Source: Pseudomonadota bacterium
Lineage (GTDB): Bacteria > Pseudomonadota > Alphaproteobacteria > Micropepsales > Micropepsaceae
NCBI GenBank assembly: GCA_021808875.1
Contig: JAKBAU010000099.1
Span: 1-10,832 of the forward strand
DNA: 10,832 nucleotides
Direction: 5' to 3'
The first letter of the stretch is position 1. Every line of letters starts with the position of its first letter. The notes under the pieces are model-generated. The model worked only from the letters and a program-made list of their open reading frames with translations, did no database searches and was not told the DNA's origin. Of the stretch, positions 1-6,261 are shown piece by piece. A program made the position numbers and the translations under genes.

Positions 1-90
1 GTCCGAACCGGTCACAGCGCTTGCCTGCCGAAGGGCGTTAATCACCTCCGAACGTAATGATGTATCTGGTCCAGTAGACTGCGGAATCAT
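1..90 (-). CDS. N-terminal fragment of a probable lytic transglycosylase (SLT) domain protein
   Basis: An open frame begins with ATG at 90..88 on the minus strand and runs off the left edge after 30 codons. It starts MIPQSTGPDTS and continues VINALRQASAVTGSD. The stretch resembling 'NAIRQASxATGxD' is, from memory of the family, the segment just before the SLT catalytic domain in short alphaproteobacterial transglycosylase-like proteins, which cleave peptidoglycan glycan strands. The catalytic glutamate would lie outside the window, so activity cannot be judged. A weak AGG lies just upstream of the ATG. The gene follows the HIT gene by 68 bases on the same strand. An alternative GTG start exists at 45..43 behind a GGAGGT-like sequence, but it would remove half of the visible match. 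The call rests on about 15 residues. Confidence 0.5.
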   Translation of the reverse strand, partial: MIPQSTGPDTSLRSEVINALRQASAVTGSD

Positions 91-132
91 CGCCTGTGGT
101 TATCCTGCGGCGTCCATAAGCCAAACTTCATA

Positions 133-147
133 CTACTGCCGCAGTAG
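133..147. repeat. 15-bp palindrome between the HIT gene and the SLT-domain gene
   Basis: Two seven-base arms (CTACTGC and GCAGTAG) flank a single central base. The element lies 43 bases upstream of the SLT-domain start and just past the HIT stop. No T-run follows on either strand, so it is not a standard intrinsic terminator. It could be an operator-like site or a weak hairpin. No known regulator motif is recognised. Confidence 0.4.
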
Positions 148-158
148 CACTAACGTGG

Positions 159-563
159 TTAAAGACCGGTAACCAGAGTTTCGATCATCGTCTGACGAGC
201 CTGCTCGCTATAGGGCTCTCGGCCAGCCTTGCCCCATACGGGCCCGGGCCAGACCACGTCGTCCTTCCTTCGTGCCACCACGTGGATGTGGAACTGCGCG
301 ACAATATTGCCCAACGCGCCGATATTGATCTTGTCTGGCTCAAAGATGCGTTGGAACCCTTTGGAAACGCGCTGCAGCTCTTGAAGCAGCACCAGAGATT
401 CCCCATGGCCGAGGTCGTGGAGCTCACGGACGTGCGGGCGACGAGGAATCAGGACTACCCATGGAAAGCGGGCATCGTTCATCAAGCGCACGGTGCAGAG
501 TGCCCAATCCGTAACCCACTCGGTGTCAGCGGCAAGGCGAGGATCCAGGGCAAATCGTTCCAT
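159..563 (-). CDS. HIT-family nucleotide-binding protein
   Basis: A 134-residue protein of the histidine-triad superfamily, small cytoplasmic enzymes that hydrolyse or transfer nucleoside monophosphates from dinucleotides, phosphoramidates and similar compounds. The signature sits at residues 90-96 (QFHIHVV), followed by ARR. H92 corresponds to the catalytic middle histidine of the HxHxH motif and H94 to the third, while the first histidine is replaced by Q90. This variant seems usual for the alphaproteobacterial branch, as is the following KDD...WPGPVWG segment (residues 100-111). The N-terminal half carries the expected WVVLIPRR strand. An AGGAG Shine-Dalgarno lies about 8 bases before the ATG. 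The gene starts 20 bases after the thiO stop, suggesting co-transcription. The true substrate cannot be read from the sequence. Confidence 0.9.
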   Translation of the reverse strand: MERFALDPRLAADTEWVTDWALCTVRLMNDARFPWVVLIPRRPHVRELHDLGHGESLVLLQELQRVSKGFQRIFEPDKINIGALGNIVAQFHIHVVARRKDDVVWPGPVWGKAGREPYSEQARQTMIETLVTGL

Positions 564-583
564 AATGGAGGCTCCTATGCGCT

Positions 584-1678
584 CTACAGAGCCCGATCGA
601 AGCGCACCGGGGAGAACGCTGCGATCTCCTCTGCCGGCTCCAGCTTCAAGATGAGCTGCGCTACGGCCTCGGCCAAGGCAGGGGCAAGCAAGATCCCGTT
701 GCGGTACTGGCCGCTAGCGATGAAAAGTCCGGGGATGCCACTTTCTCCTATAATTGGCAGGCCATCAGGGCTCGCCGGCCGCAGTCCCGCCCAATGTTCA
801 CGAACTGACCACTCCCGGAGACCGGGCACGAGAGCGTGTGCCCGCTCCAGAAGCCAGGACCGCGCATGGGCCGACGGCTTAGTGTCAAATCCGACTTCTT
901 CAACTGTCGCTCCGATGAAAATCCGATCCTTACGCGGAACCAGGTAGACACCATGGCCCCAAAGCAATGGCCCGGGCATTGCCTCACCCTCTGGGGCAGC
1001 AAGTGCTAGCATTTCCCCTTTAACCGGGCGAATAGGAAGATCCGCAGCTAGTCCGCCAATCTGACCCGACCACGCGCCGGCCGCGAGTACAACCACGTCA
1101 GCGCGATGAATTCGGAAAGCTGTAAGGACGACGAATTCGCCGCTGTCAGCCTGCTCAATGCGAACTGCCGCTTCATTGGCGGACAGTTTCGCACCTGCGC
1201 GGATGGCCGCGTTTGTCAGGGCCTGTCCAAGAGCTCGGTTGTCCACTTGGCCATCACGCGGGGCCCACAGAGCGCCTGCAATATCTGGTGGTAACATGGG
1301 TGCACGCATCCGGGCTTGCTCGGGACTGAGAAATTCCGCCTCCCCCCCCATAGCCTCCCGTTGCAGACGCTCTGCGTCTTTGGACCCAGCTGAAACAATC
1401 AAAGCTCCGTCCTGACGAAAGGTGATCTCCACACCCGAAGCGGACTCAAGTTCTTTGGCAAAATCAGGCCATAAATCGCGAGATCTGCGCCCAAATAGAA
1501 CCCCGGGAGAACCCGCCACAGCAATTTCAGCAGTTGCCGCAATCATGCCTGCGGAGGCATAGGTCGCGCCACGCGCCGGTTGGGCACGATCCAGGACCAG
1601 CACCTGCGCCCCGCTCTTGGCCATACGCCAGGCAATTGCCAGTCCGGCTACCCCCGCACCAATGATGATGACCTTCAT
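584..1678 (-). CDS. thiO: FAD-dependent glycine oxidase ThiO-like protein
   Basis: A 364-residue flavoprotein of the DAO/glycine-oxidase family, close to the length of Bacillus ThiO (about 369). ThiO oxidises glycine to iminoglycine, the precursor of the C2-N3 unit of the thiazole ring of thiamine. The Rossmann FAD motif GAGVAG is at residues 7-12, with an acidic residue ending the second strand (VLVLDR). The PVKGEMLAL segment, the YLVPRKDRIFIGATVEEVGFD region and the C-terminal WAGLRPASPDGLPIIG and GQYRNGILLAPA blocks are typical of ThiO. No other thi gene (thiS, thiG, thiE) is adjacent, so the thiamine role is inferred from family. A general amino-acid oxidase is the alternative. The ATG at 1678 has GGAAG about 5 bases upstream. 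A run of eight G on the coding strand lies inside the gene. Confidence 0.85.
   Translation of the reverse strand: MKVIIIGAGVAGLAIAWRMAKSGAQVLVLDRAQPARGATYASAGMIAATAEIAVAGSPGVLFGRRSRDLWPDFAKELESASGVEITFRQDGALIVSAGSKDAERLQREAMGGEAEFLSPEQARMRAPMLPPDIAGALWAPRDGQVDNRALGQALTNAAIRAGAKLSANEAAVRIEQADSGEFVVLTAFRIHRADVVVLAAGAWSGQIGGLAADLPIRPVKGEMLALAAPEGEAMPGPLLWGHGVYLVPRKDRIFIGATVEEVGFDTKPSAHARSWLLERAHALVPGLREWSVREHWAGLRPASPDGLPIIGESGIPGLFIASGQYRNGILLAPALAEAVAQLILKLEPAEEIAAFSPVRFDRAL
1342..1349. repeat. Homopolymer C8 (G8 on the thiO coding strand)
   Basis: Eight consecutive C on the plus strand lie within thiO, where they encode the end of Met and Gly-Gly. The reading frame is intact here. Runs of this length can slip during replication or sequencing, and a one-base change would truncate the oxidase. 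Confidence 0.9.
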
Positions 1679-1752
1679 GTGCTTCCGTTCGCGCCCTCTA
1701 TTCGTCTCGACGCCTAGGGCCTTGGCGCCCTGCCGTCAAACCACTTTAGCAG

Positions 1753-1781
1753 GTGACCCAACCTGAAGGGCTTCCTATAGT
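1753..1781 (+). promoter_or_regulatory. Putative sigma70-type promoter of msrA
   Basis: A GTGACC hexamer (4 of 6 matches to TTGACA) is followed by a 17-base spacer and TATAGT (5 of 6 matches to TATAAT). It lies about 40 bases before the msrA ATG, in the divergent region between thiO and msrA. Spacing and position are right for a housekeeping promoter. A TTGACG on the opposite strand at 1739..1734 could be a -35 for thiO, but no good -10 follows it. Confidence 0.45.
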
Positions 1782-1820
1782 CCGTTCCGAGGCAGTTTCG
1801 CGAGTCAAACGAGGACAACG

Positions 1821-2315
1821 ATGGAAAAAGCGACCTTTGGGGCTGGTTGTTTCTGGGGGGTAGAAAGCTTCTTTCGGGAAGTGCCCGGGGTCATCGATGC
1901 CATAAGCGGCTATTGTGGCGGACATGTCGATCACCCTACCTATCAACAGGTCTGCTCGGACGGAACTGGGCATGCCGAAGTGGTCGAGGTGACGTTCGAT
2001 CCATTGCAGCGCACCTACGCGAGTCTGGTGGAGCTATTCTTCAAAATGCATGACCCTACCACCCTAAATCGGCAGGGCCCTGATGTTGGAACCCAGTATC
2101 GTTCGGTAATTTTCTACCATTCAGATGACCAGAAGCGCATTGCCGAAGAGGAACGAACACGGGCAAACCTGTCAGGGCGCTATCGAGCGCCCATCGTCAC
2201 CACGATTGAACCCGTAAAACCCTTCTGGCGTGCTGAAGACTATCATCAACGCTATTTTGAAAAGCACCACCTGCCCTCCTGCCACCTGAGCTTTGCGGAG
2301 CTCGATGTCTCCTAA
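1821..2315 (+). CDS. msrA: Peptide methionine sulfoxide reductase MsrA
   Basis: A 164-residue cytoplasmic repair enzyme that reduces methionine-S-sulfoxide in proteins and free methionine, with electrons from thioredoxin. The catalytic signature GCFWG is at residues 9-13, with nucleophile C10. The conserved blocks GGHVDHPTYQQVC, GHAEVVEV, DPTTLNRQGPDVGTQYRS and the C-terminal EDYHQRY all appear in family order. Additional cysteines occur at C32, C45 and C154; C154 in the C-terminal LPSCH segment is a candidate resolving cysteine. The length is standard for single-domain MsrA, and no MsrB partner is adjacent. A GAGG lies about 6 bases before the ATG. The gene is followed after 29 bases by a GGT-family gene on the same strand, probably on the same transcript. 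Confidence 0.95.
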   Translation: MEKATFGAGCFWGVESFFREVPGVIDAISGYCGGHVDHPTYQQVCSDGTGHAEVVEVTFDPLQRTYASLVELFFKMHDPTTLNRQGPDVGTQYRSVIFYHSDDQKRIAEEERTRANLSGRYRAPIVTTIEPVKPFWRAEDYHQRYFEKHHLPSCHLSFAELDVS

Positions 2316-2344
2316 ATATTACTCTTGTCCAGAAAGCATTTGCC

Positions 2345-4090
2345 ATGGTTATGGGTTTTGTGACGACCGCGGACGCGGAAATCTCCGGCATAAGTGGTGG
2401 CGAGCGCTATACGGGCGTGCCATGGGCCTCGCGCTCACCAGTATTGGGCCAAAATGGCATGGCTGTAAGTGAACAGCCGCTTGCCTCTTTGACTGCAATC
2501 GAGATCCTCAAGAGGGGCGGTAGCGCAGTCGACGCGGCCATTGCTGCTAACGCGGTTCTTGGCCTTATGGAGCCAGTCGCCAATGGCATCGGCGGCGACT
2601 GCTTTGCGATCGTCTGGGATCCCGAGACCCGGAAGCTTTTCGGCTATAACGGTACCGGCCCTGCGCCCATGGGACGAACCCTTGCCAGGATGCAAGCCGA
2701 TGTCAGCCATCTTTATGCGCGCATGGGACTTCCTTACAAAGATCACATTCCGCCACTTGGATCGCTATCTGTTACGGTTCCTGGCGCCGTTGATAGCTGG
2801 TCAGCTCTTCACCAACGTTTTGGCAAGTTGCCATTGGCTGAAATTCTGGCTCCAGCGATCGGCTATGCTGAAAACGGCTTTGCCGTGACCGAACTGGTTG
2901 CCGCCTATTGGAAAGGCAATATGGCGGTATTTCAGAAGAATCTGGCAATGCTTGAAGAGTTCGATAACGCTCGTCGAACCTATCTCATTGATGGCCATGT
3001 CCCCGGTCACGGCGAAATCTTCAAAAATCCCGATCTTGCCCGAACCCTGAAGCAGATCGCCGAGCATGGTCGTGATGCATTCTATAAGGGCAAAATCGCC
3101 CATACCATTGATGCGTACTTCAAACGCATCGGCGGGGATCTTCGCTACGAAGACTTGGCAAATTTTCATGGCGAATGGATTGAACCCCAATCGGTAAACT
3201 ATCGCGGGTACGACGTTTTTGAATTGCCTCCCAACGGTCAGGGGTTCGCGGTTTTGGAGATGCTTCAGATCCTCAAAGCATACGATCTAAAAAAGATGGG
3301 GGCAGGTTCCGCTGACGCAATCACTGCCATGCTTGAAGCCAAGCGCCTAGCATATGAAGATTTGGCAAAGCATTACGCCGACCCTCGCTTTGCCAAGATC
3401 CCCATGAAGGGTCTTATTTCGGACGAATACGCAAATCAACGACGCAAACTGATCAATATGGCGCGCGCCAATCCTGATATAGGTCCCGGTGATCCCTGGC
3501 TGTTTGAGGGAGATACGACCAACTTTGCTGTTGCTGATGCAGGCGGAATGATGGTGTCAATGATTCAGTCGAATTATCGTGGCATGGGATCAGGACTTGT
3601 CGCCGATCATCTGGGCTTCATGTTTCAGGATCGTGGAGAACTCTTTTCACTCAGCGAACACGACGCCAATGTTTATGCTCCAGGTAAACGCCCCTTCCAC
3701 ACCATAATTCCAGGCTTTGTCACCAAGGACGGAAGGCCCTGGCTCGCCTTTAGTGTCATGGGCGGAGACATGCAGGCTCAAGGTCATGTCCAGGTACTCG
3801 TAAACATGATCGATTTTGAAATGGATATACAGCAAGCCGGCGATGCCGCGCGGTGGCGCCATTATGGCAGCTCGGAACCAACTGGTGAGCCGGCTCAAGG
3901 CGTTGGTACAGTAGAAATGGAACCCGGATTTCTCCCGCAAGTTAAAGAAGAACTGAGGCGCCGCGGTTACCAGGTGGTTGCAGGCACCGGGGCATTCGGA
4001 GGGTATGAGGCTATACAGTTTGATGAGAGAAATCGCGTCTACCGGGGCGCCTCAGAAATGCGTAAAGATGGCGCAGCGATCGGTTACTAA
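2345..4090 (+). CDS. Gamma-glutamyltransferase-family Ntn hydrolase, no signal peptide
   Basis: A 581-residue protein of the GGT family, which is made as a proenzyme and cuts itself before a threonine to give large and small subunits. The predicted processing site is D390/T391 in GDTTNF, making T391 the nucleophile. Downstream lie the SNYRGMGSGLV block, the glycine pair G473-G474 in VMGGDMQAQGH, and a C-terminal RKDGAAIGY-like end typical of GGT homologues. The N-terminal half has the AVSEQPLAS and GGSAVDAAIAANAVLG segments and NGIGGD. The arginine that binds the gamma-glutamyl alpha-carboxylate in E. coli and human GGT is not seen at its expected place (N102 to P108 reads NGTGPAP), so the substrate may not be glutathione. 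No signal peptide is present, unlike classical periplasmic GGT, suggesting a cytoplasmic enzyme. The ATG is preceded by only a weak AGAAAG; M3 is an alternative start. Confidence 0.88.
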   Translation: MVMGFVTTADAEISGISGGERYTGVPWASRSPVLGQNGMAVSEQPLASLTAIEILKRGGSAVDAAIAANAVLGLMEPVANGIGGDCFAIVWDPETRKLFGYNGTGPAPMGRTLARMQADVSHLYARMGLPYKDHIPPLGSLSVTVPGAVDSWSALHQRFGKLPLAEILAPAIGYAENGFAVTELVAAYWKGNMAVFQKNLAMLEEFDNARRTYLIDGHVPGHGEIFKNPDLARTLKQIAEHGRDAFYKGKIAHTIDAYFKRIGGDLRYEDLANFHGEWIEPQSVNYRGYDVFELPPNGQGFAVLEMLQILKAYDLKKMGAGSADAITAMLEAKRLAYEDLAKHYADPRFAKIPMKGLISDEYANQRRKLINMARANPDIGPGDPWLFEGDTTNFAVADAGGMMVSMIQSNYRGMGSGLVADHLGFMFQDRGELFSLSEHDANVYAPGKRPFHTIIPGFVTKDGRPWLAFSVMGGDMQAQGHVQVLVNMIDFEMDIQQAGDAARWRHYGSSEPTGEPAQGVGTVEMEPGFLPQVKEELRRRGYQVVAGTGAFGGYEAIQFDERNRVYRGASEMRKDGAAIGY

Positions 4091-4092
4091 AC

Positions 4093-4533
4093 TTATTGGC
4101 CCAATGCATTGCGAACGATAAAGCTCGTCGCGGTTTTTGTTCCGTCGGTAAAGTCCAGGGTAACGGCGACTCTGCTGCCCGGCTTCATCTTCAGGGGGTC
4201 AGGATGCATGCACATCAAATGATCTCCACCTGGTCTGAAGACGACGTGATGGTGGGGCAGAATACGAATGGTCCGCACCATCATCATCCGGCTCATACCC
4301 CCCGTTTCAATGCTCCGATGTAACATAAGCTGGGCACAGGCCGGTGACGAAGCACTGCTCAAAGTTGCCGCGCGGGTGCCTGTATTGCCTAGCACAAAAT
4401 ATCCTCCCGCCGGCAAGCCTGCCGGTAGCGCCCGGAACCAGGCGTTTGTGATTACGACGTCTGCCGCGTGAGCAGCACCGCTACCCGCCAACGTAATCAA
4501 AAGAGCCGCACTAATTGAGCGTAGCAAGTGCAT
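4093..4533 (-). CDS. Periplasmic copper(I) chaperone PCuAC family protein
   Basis: A 146-residue secreted protein that carries Cu(I) in the periplasm, usually to SCO or the Cu sites of cytochrome oxidase. From the ATG at 4533 the signal peptide spans residues 1-23 with AHA/AD as cleavage site. The PCuAC metal motif is complete: H72-X10-M83-X21-H105-X-M107, matching H(M)X10MX21HXM exactly. Extra possible ligands (M80, M84, M85, H94-H96, C108, H110) surround it. I prefer this start because GGAAGGAAC directly precedes it; an in-frame ATG at 4548 would add five residues but has a poorer ribosome site. The start overlaps the end of ctaG by 23 bases, implying translational coupling. The stop lies two bases from the stop of the convergent GGT gene. 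Confidence 0.92.
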   Translation of the reverse strand: MHLLRSISAALLITLAGSGAAHAADVVITNAWFRALPAGLPAGGYFVLGNTGTRAATLSSASSPACAQLMLHRSIETGGMSRMMMVRTIRILPHHHVVFRPGGDHLMCMHPDPLKMKPGSRVAVTLDFTDGTKTATSFIVRNALGQ

Positions 4534-5455
4534 GTTCCTTCCGTTCATCGCTCTTACGCAGATTATTTAGGACCAGGATCAATCCCACAACGCTCATCAT
4601 GGAGCTTGGAATCCAGAGTATGAGTCCGCCAAAATGCTGATCAGTGATTGGTGATATTGGCAATATTCGACCACATATTTCATATACCGGATAAAAGTCG
4701 TGATTGGACAGTGCTAAGACGGCACCAACAGCAATCTGCGGAGGAACGACGACCATCGTAAGGATCGCCCGGACGCCAAAACCTATTCGAGCAGGAGGCT
4801 TCGGGTTGGGATCGAGTATGAGAAACCAAAAGAACAATCCATCTATCGCCATTGTCCAGTTCATAAAGTAGTACAGTTTGTCATTCAGCATGACAAAGGT
4901 GTGAACGCTGGGAATGAGCCACATGTAGATCAGCCCCACGAACAAACAGGGAGCTACCACCGGGTGTTGAACCAAATCCACCATCCAGCGGACGGGAGCG
5001 CTACCGGTGATAGGCCGCAAGAAATTCGGTATACCAGCCTGTAATGCCATTCCCGGCCATGCCAGCGCGACGAGAAAAGGTCCAAGATGGTGCAACGCCA
5101 GGTGCTGAAAGCGATGAAAGAAGAACATGTGCTCGGAGAGATAATCGTAATGGGTTTGCACCACCGCGTACATCAGCATCACGCCCAATACGAAGGAGGT
5201 GCTACGCCAGATATTTGGGCGTTCCGCGCCAGACAGGCGCAGACAGCCCCGCACGTACCATGTAAGAGCCAAGCTGACTGTCAGGTAGATCTTCCAGGAA
5301 AATTCCCATGGCATCCAGAACGGAAGATCTGCCGGATACCAGCCGCAGAGGACGTAGAAGACCAGACCAACTCCCAACACTCCGCCATAGGCCAGCCAAT
5401 TGGACATAGCCCGCGCAGTCAAGGTCTTAGGTGATTGGTTAAGAGCAGCCGGCAC
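4511..5455 (-). CDS. ctaG: Cytochrome c oxidase assembly factor CtaG (Caa3_CtaG family)
   Basis: A 314-residue polytopic membrane protein with about seven hydrophobic segments, matching the Caa3_CtaG family known from caa3-type oxidase assembly, where it is thought to help form the copper centres. Conserved histidines cluster at H102, H109, H114, H118, H122 and H123 in the THYDYLSEHM and HRFQHLALHH segments, plausible metal ligands. Further matches are the PVVAPCLF helix and the conserved DP...P loop around the LILDPNPKPP segment. It is unrelated to the single-pass Cox11-type protein also called CtaG. The start is GTG with GAGG 10 bases upstream; an ATG at 5407 is possible but has a weak ribosome site. 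It overlaps pcuAC downstream and is divergent from the SCO gene. No oxidase subunit genes are in the window. Confidence 0.9.
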   Translation of the reverse strand: MPAALNQSPKTLTARAMSNWLAYGGVLGVGLVFYVLCGWYPADLPFWMPWEFSWKIYLTVSLALTWYVRGCLRLSGAERPNIWRSTSFVLGVMLMYAVVQTHYDYLSEHMFFFHRFQHLALHHLGPFLVALAWPGMALQAGIPNFLRPITGSAPVRWMVDLVQHPVVAPCLFVGLIYMWLIPSVHTFVMLNDKLYYFMNWTMAIDGLFFWFLILDPNPKPPARIGFGVRAILTMVVVPPQIAVGAVLALSNHDFYPVYEICGRILPISPITDQHFGGLILWIPSSMMSVVGLILVLNNLRKSDERKEHALATLN

Positions 5456-5572
5456 GCCCTGTTCGCCTCAATCAGTGGACCTAGTTTATAAGACAGGAAT
5501 GGCGTTATCAGGCGAGGCGATTGGTCACAGGGAACATCACTTCCCCCACCCGGTTGCGTGGTAAGAATTAGC
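5456..5572. promoter_or_regulatory. Divergent promoter region between ctaG and the SCO gene
   Basis: This 117-base gap must hold promoters for both directions. An AT-rich box at 5485-5492 contains TATAAG on the plus strand and TATAAA on the minus strand, either of which could act as a -10. No convincing -35 partner sits at 16-18 bases for either direction, so the exact promoters are not assigned. I see no recognisable copper-regulator palindrome. Confidence 0.35.
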
Positions 5573-6178
5573 ATGCTTAGACGACTTCTTACCTCCTTTG
5601 TGCCTCTTCTGCTTCTAGCCTTGGGCCTGACCGCGTGCGGCCTGAGCAACCGTGGATGGTATAGCAAAAATATCACTGGCACTTTGCCATCTCTAAAGTT
5701 TTCGATGTTGCGCGTAAATGACGGCCGCAAAGTCACGGCCGCCAACTATCGCGGTGACGTCGTACTGCTTTATTTTGGCTATACAAATTGCCCGGACATT
5801 TGCCCGACAACTTTGGCCAATCTTTCAGAAATGTTGCGTAGACTTGGACCCGCCGCAACCTATGTGCGTGTACTTTTCGTCAGTGTGGACCCCGCCCGCG
5901 ACCGGCCAGAAGTTCTGAAAGCTTATGTCCACGCCTTTTCGCCTTACATGGACGGATTGCTGGGAACCCCCAATTCCATTGCAATTCTTGCCCGCCGCTT
6001 CCGTGTGGCCTACAGCGTACACAAGGCCACCCCCCACCACCCCTACGAGGTCGATCATTCAGCCGCAGTGTTCATCTTTGACCGTTTCGGCCAGGCGCGA
6101 TTGGTTACCCTCTCGACCAGCAACGTAAACGGACTGGCTGGTGACGTACGCAGGCTTCTGCACCAGCGCCCACACTGA
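5573..6178 (+). CDS. SCO1/SenC family lipoprotein, copper delivery to cytochrome oxidase
   Basis: A 201-residue thioredoxin-fold protein that binds copper and acts as thiol reductase or metallochaperone for the CuA site of cytochrome c oxidase. From the ATG at 5573 there is a lipoprotein signal (residues 1-22) with lipobox LTAC and acylated C22, so it is anchored to a membrane facing the periplasm. The copper motif CPDIC gives C73 and C77, and the third ligand is H162 in VDHSA. The NYRGDVVLLYFGYTNC strand and FVSVDPARD block are typical. A GTG at 5558 would add five residues but has no ribosome site; the ATG has a modest GGTAAG. The gene is divergent from ctaG-pcuAC, so the three copper-handling proteins form one locus. 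Confidence 0.93.
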   Translation: MLRRLLTSFVPLLLLALGLTACGLSNRGWYSKNITGTLPSLKFSMLRVNDGRKVTAANYRGDVVLLYFGYTNCPDICPTTLANLSEMLRRLGPAATYVRVLFVSVDPARDRPEVLKAYVHAFSPYMDGLLGTPNSIAILARRFRVAYSVHKATPHHPYEVDHSAAVFIFDRFGQARLVTLSTSNVNGLAGDVRRLLHQRPH

Positions 6179-6186
6179 GAACGGGA

Positions 6187-6224
6187 CTAGAGCTGAACTG
6201 CCAAATGGAGCCTTCGCGCTCTAG
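6187..6224. repeat. Inverted repeat between convergent SCO and lpd genes
   Basis: Seven-base arms CTAGAGC (6187-6193) and GCTCTAG (6218-6224) flank a 24-base loop in the 83-base gap between two convergent genes. The position suits a bidirectional transcription end, but the loop is long and no T-run follows on either strand. Termination is therefore only a possibility. Confidence 0.3.
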
Positions 6225-6261
6225 CCGCCTCCACAGAAAAGGCTTGTGCGCCGAGCAGATC

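Noticed and set aside
2..172. Open frame on the plus strand at the left edge, ending in TAA at 170-172
   Set aside because: Its translation looks like no known family, and it overlaps both the HIT end and the better-supported minus-strand SLT-domain start.
159..563. HIT protein as a degenerate, inactive member because the first histidine is missing
   Set aside because: The middle catalytic histidine H92 and H94 are present, and the Q-x-H-x-H form appears to be common in this branch, so loss of function is not indicated.
282..947. Long plus-strand open frame across the HIT and thiO genes
   Set aside because: It is antisense to two well-supported genes, and its Arg/Ser-rich translation has no family features.
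1716..1731. Hairpin AGGGC...GCCCT in the thiO-msrA gap
   Set aside because: The stem has only five pairs and no T-run, and it lies where promoters are expected; too weak to call.
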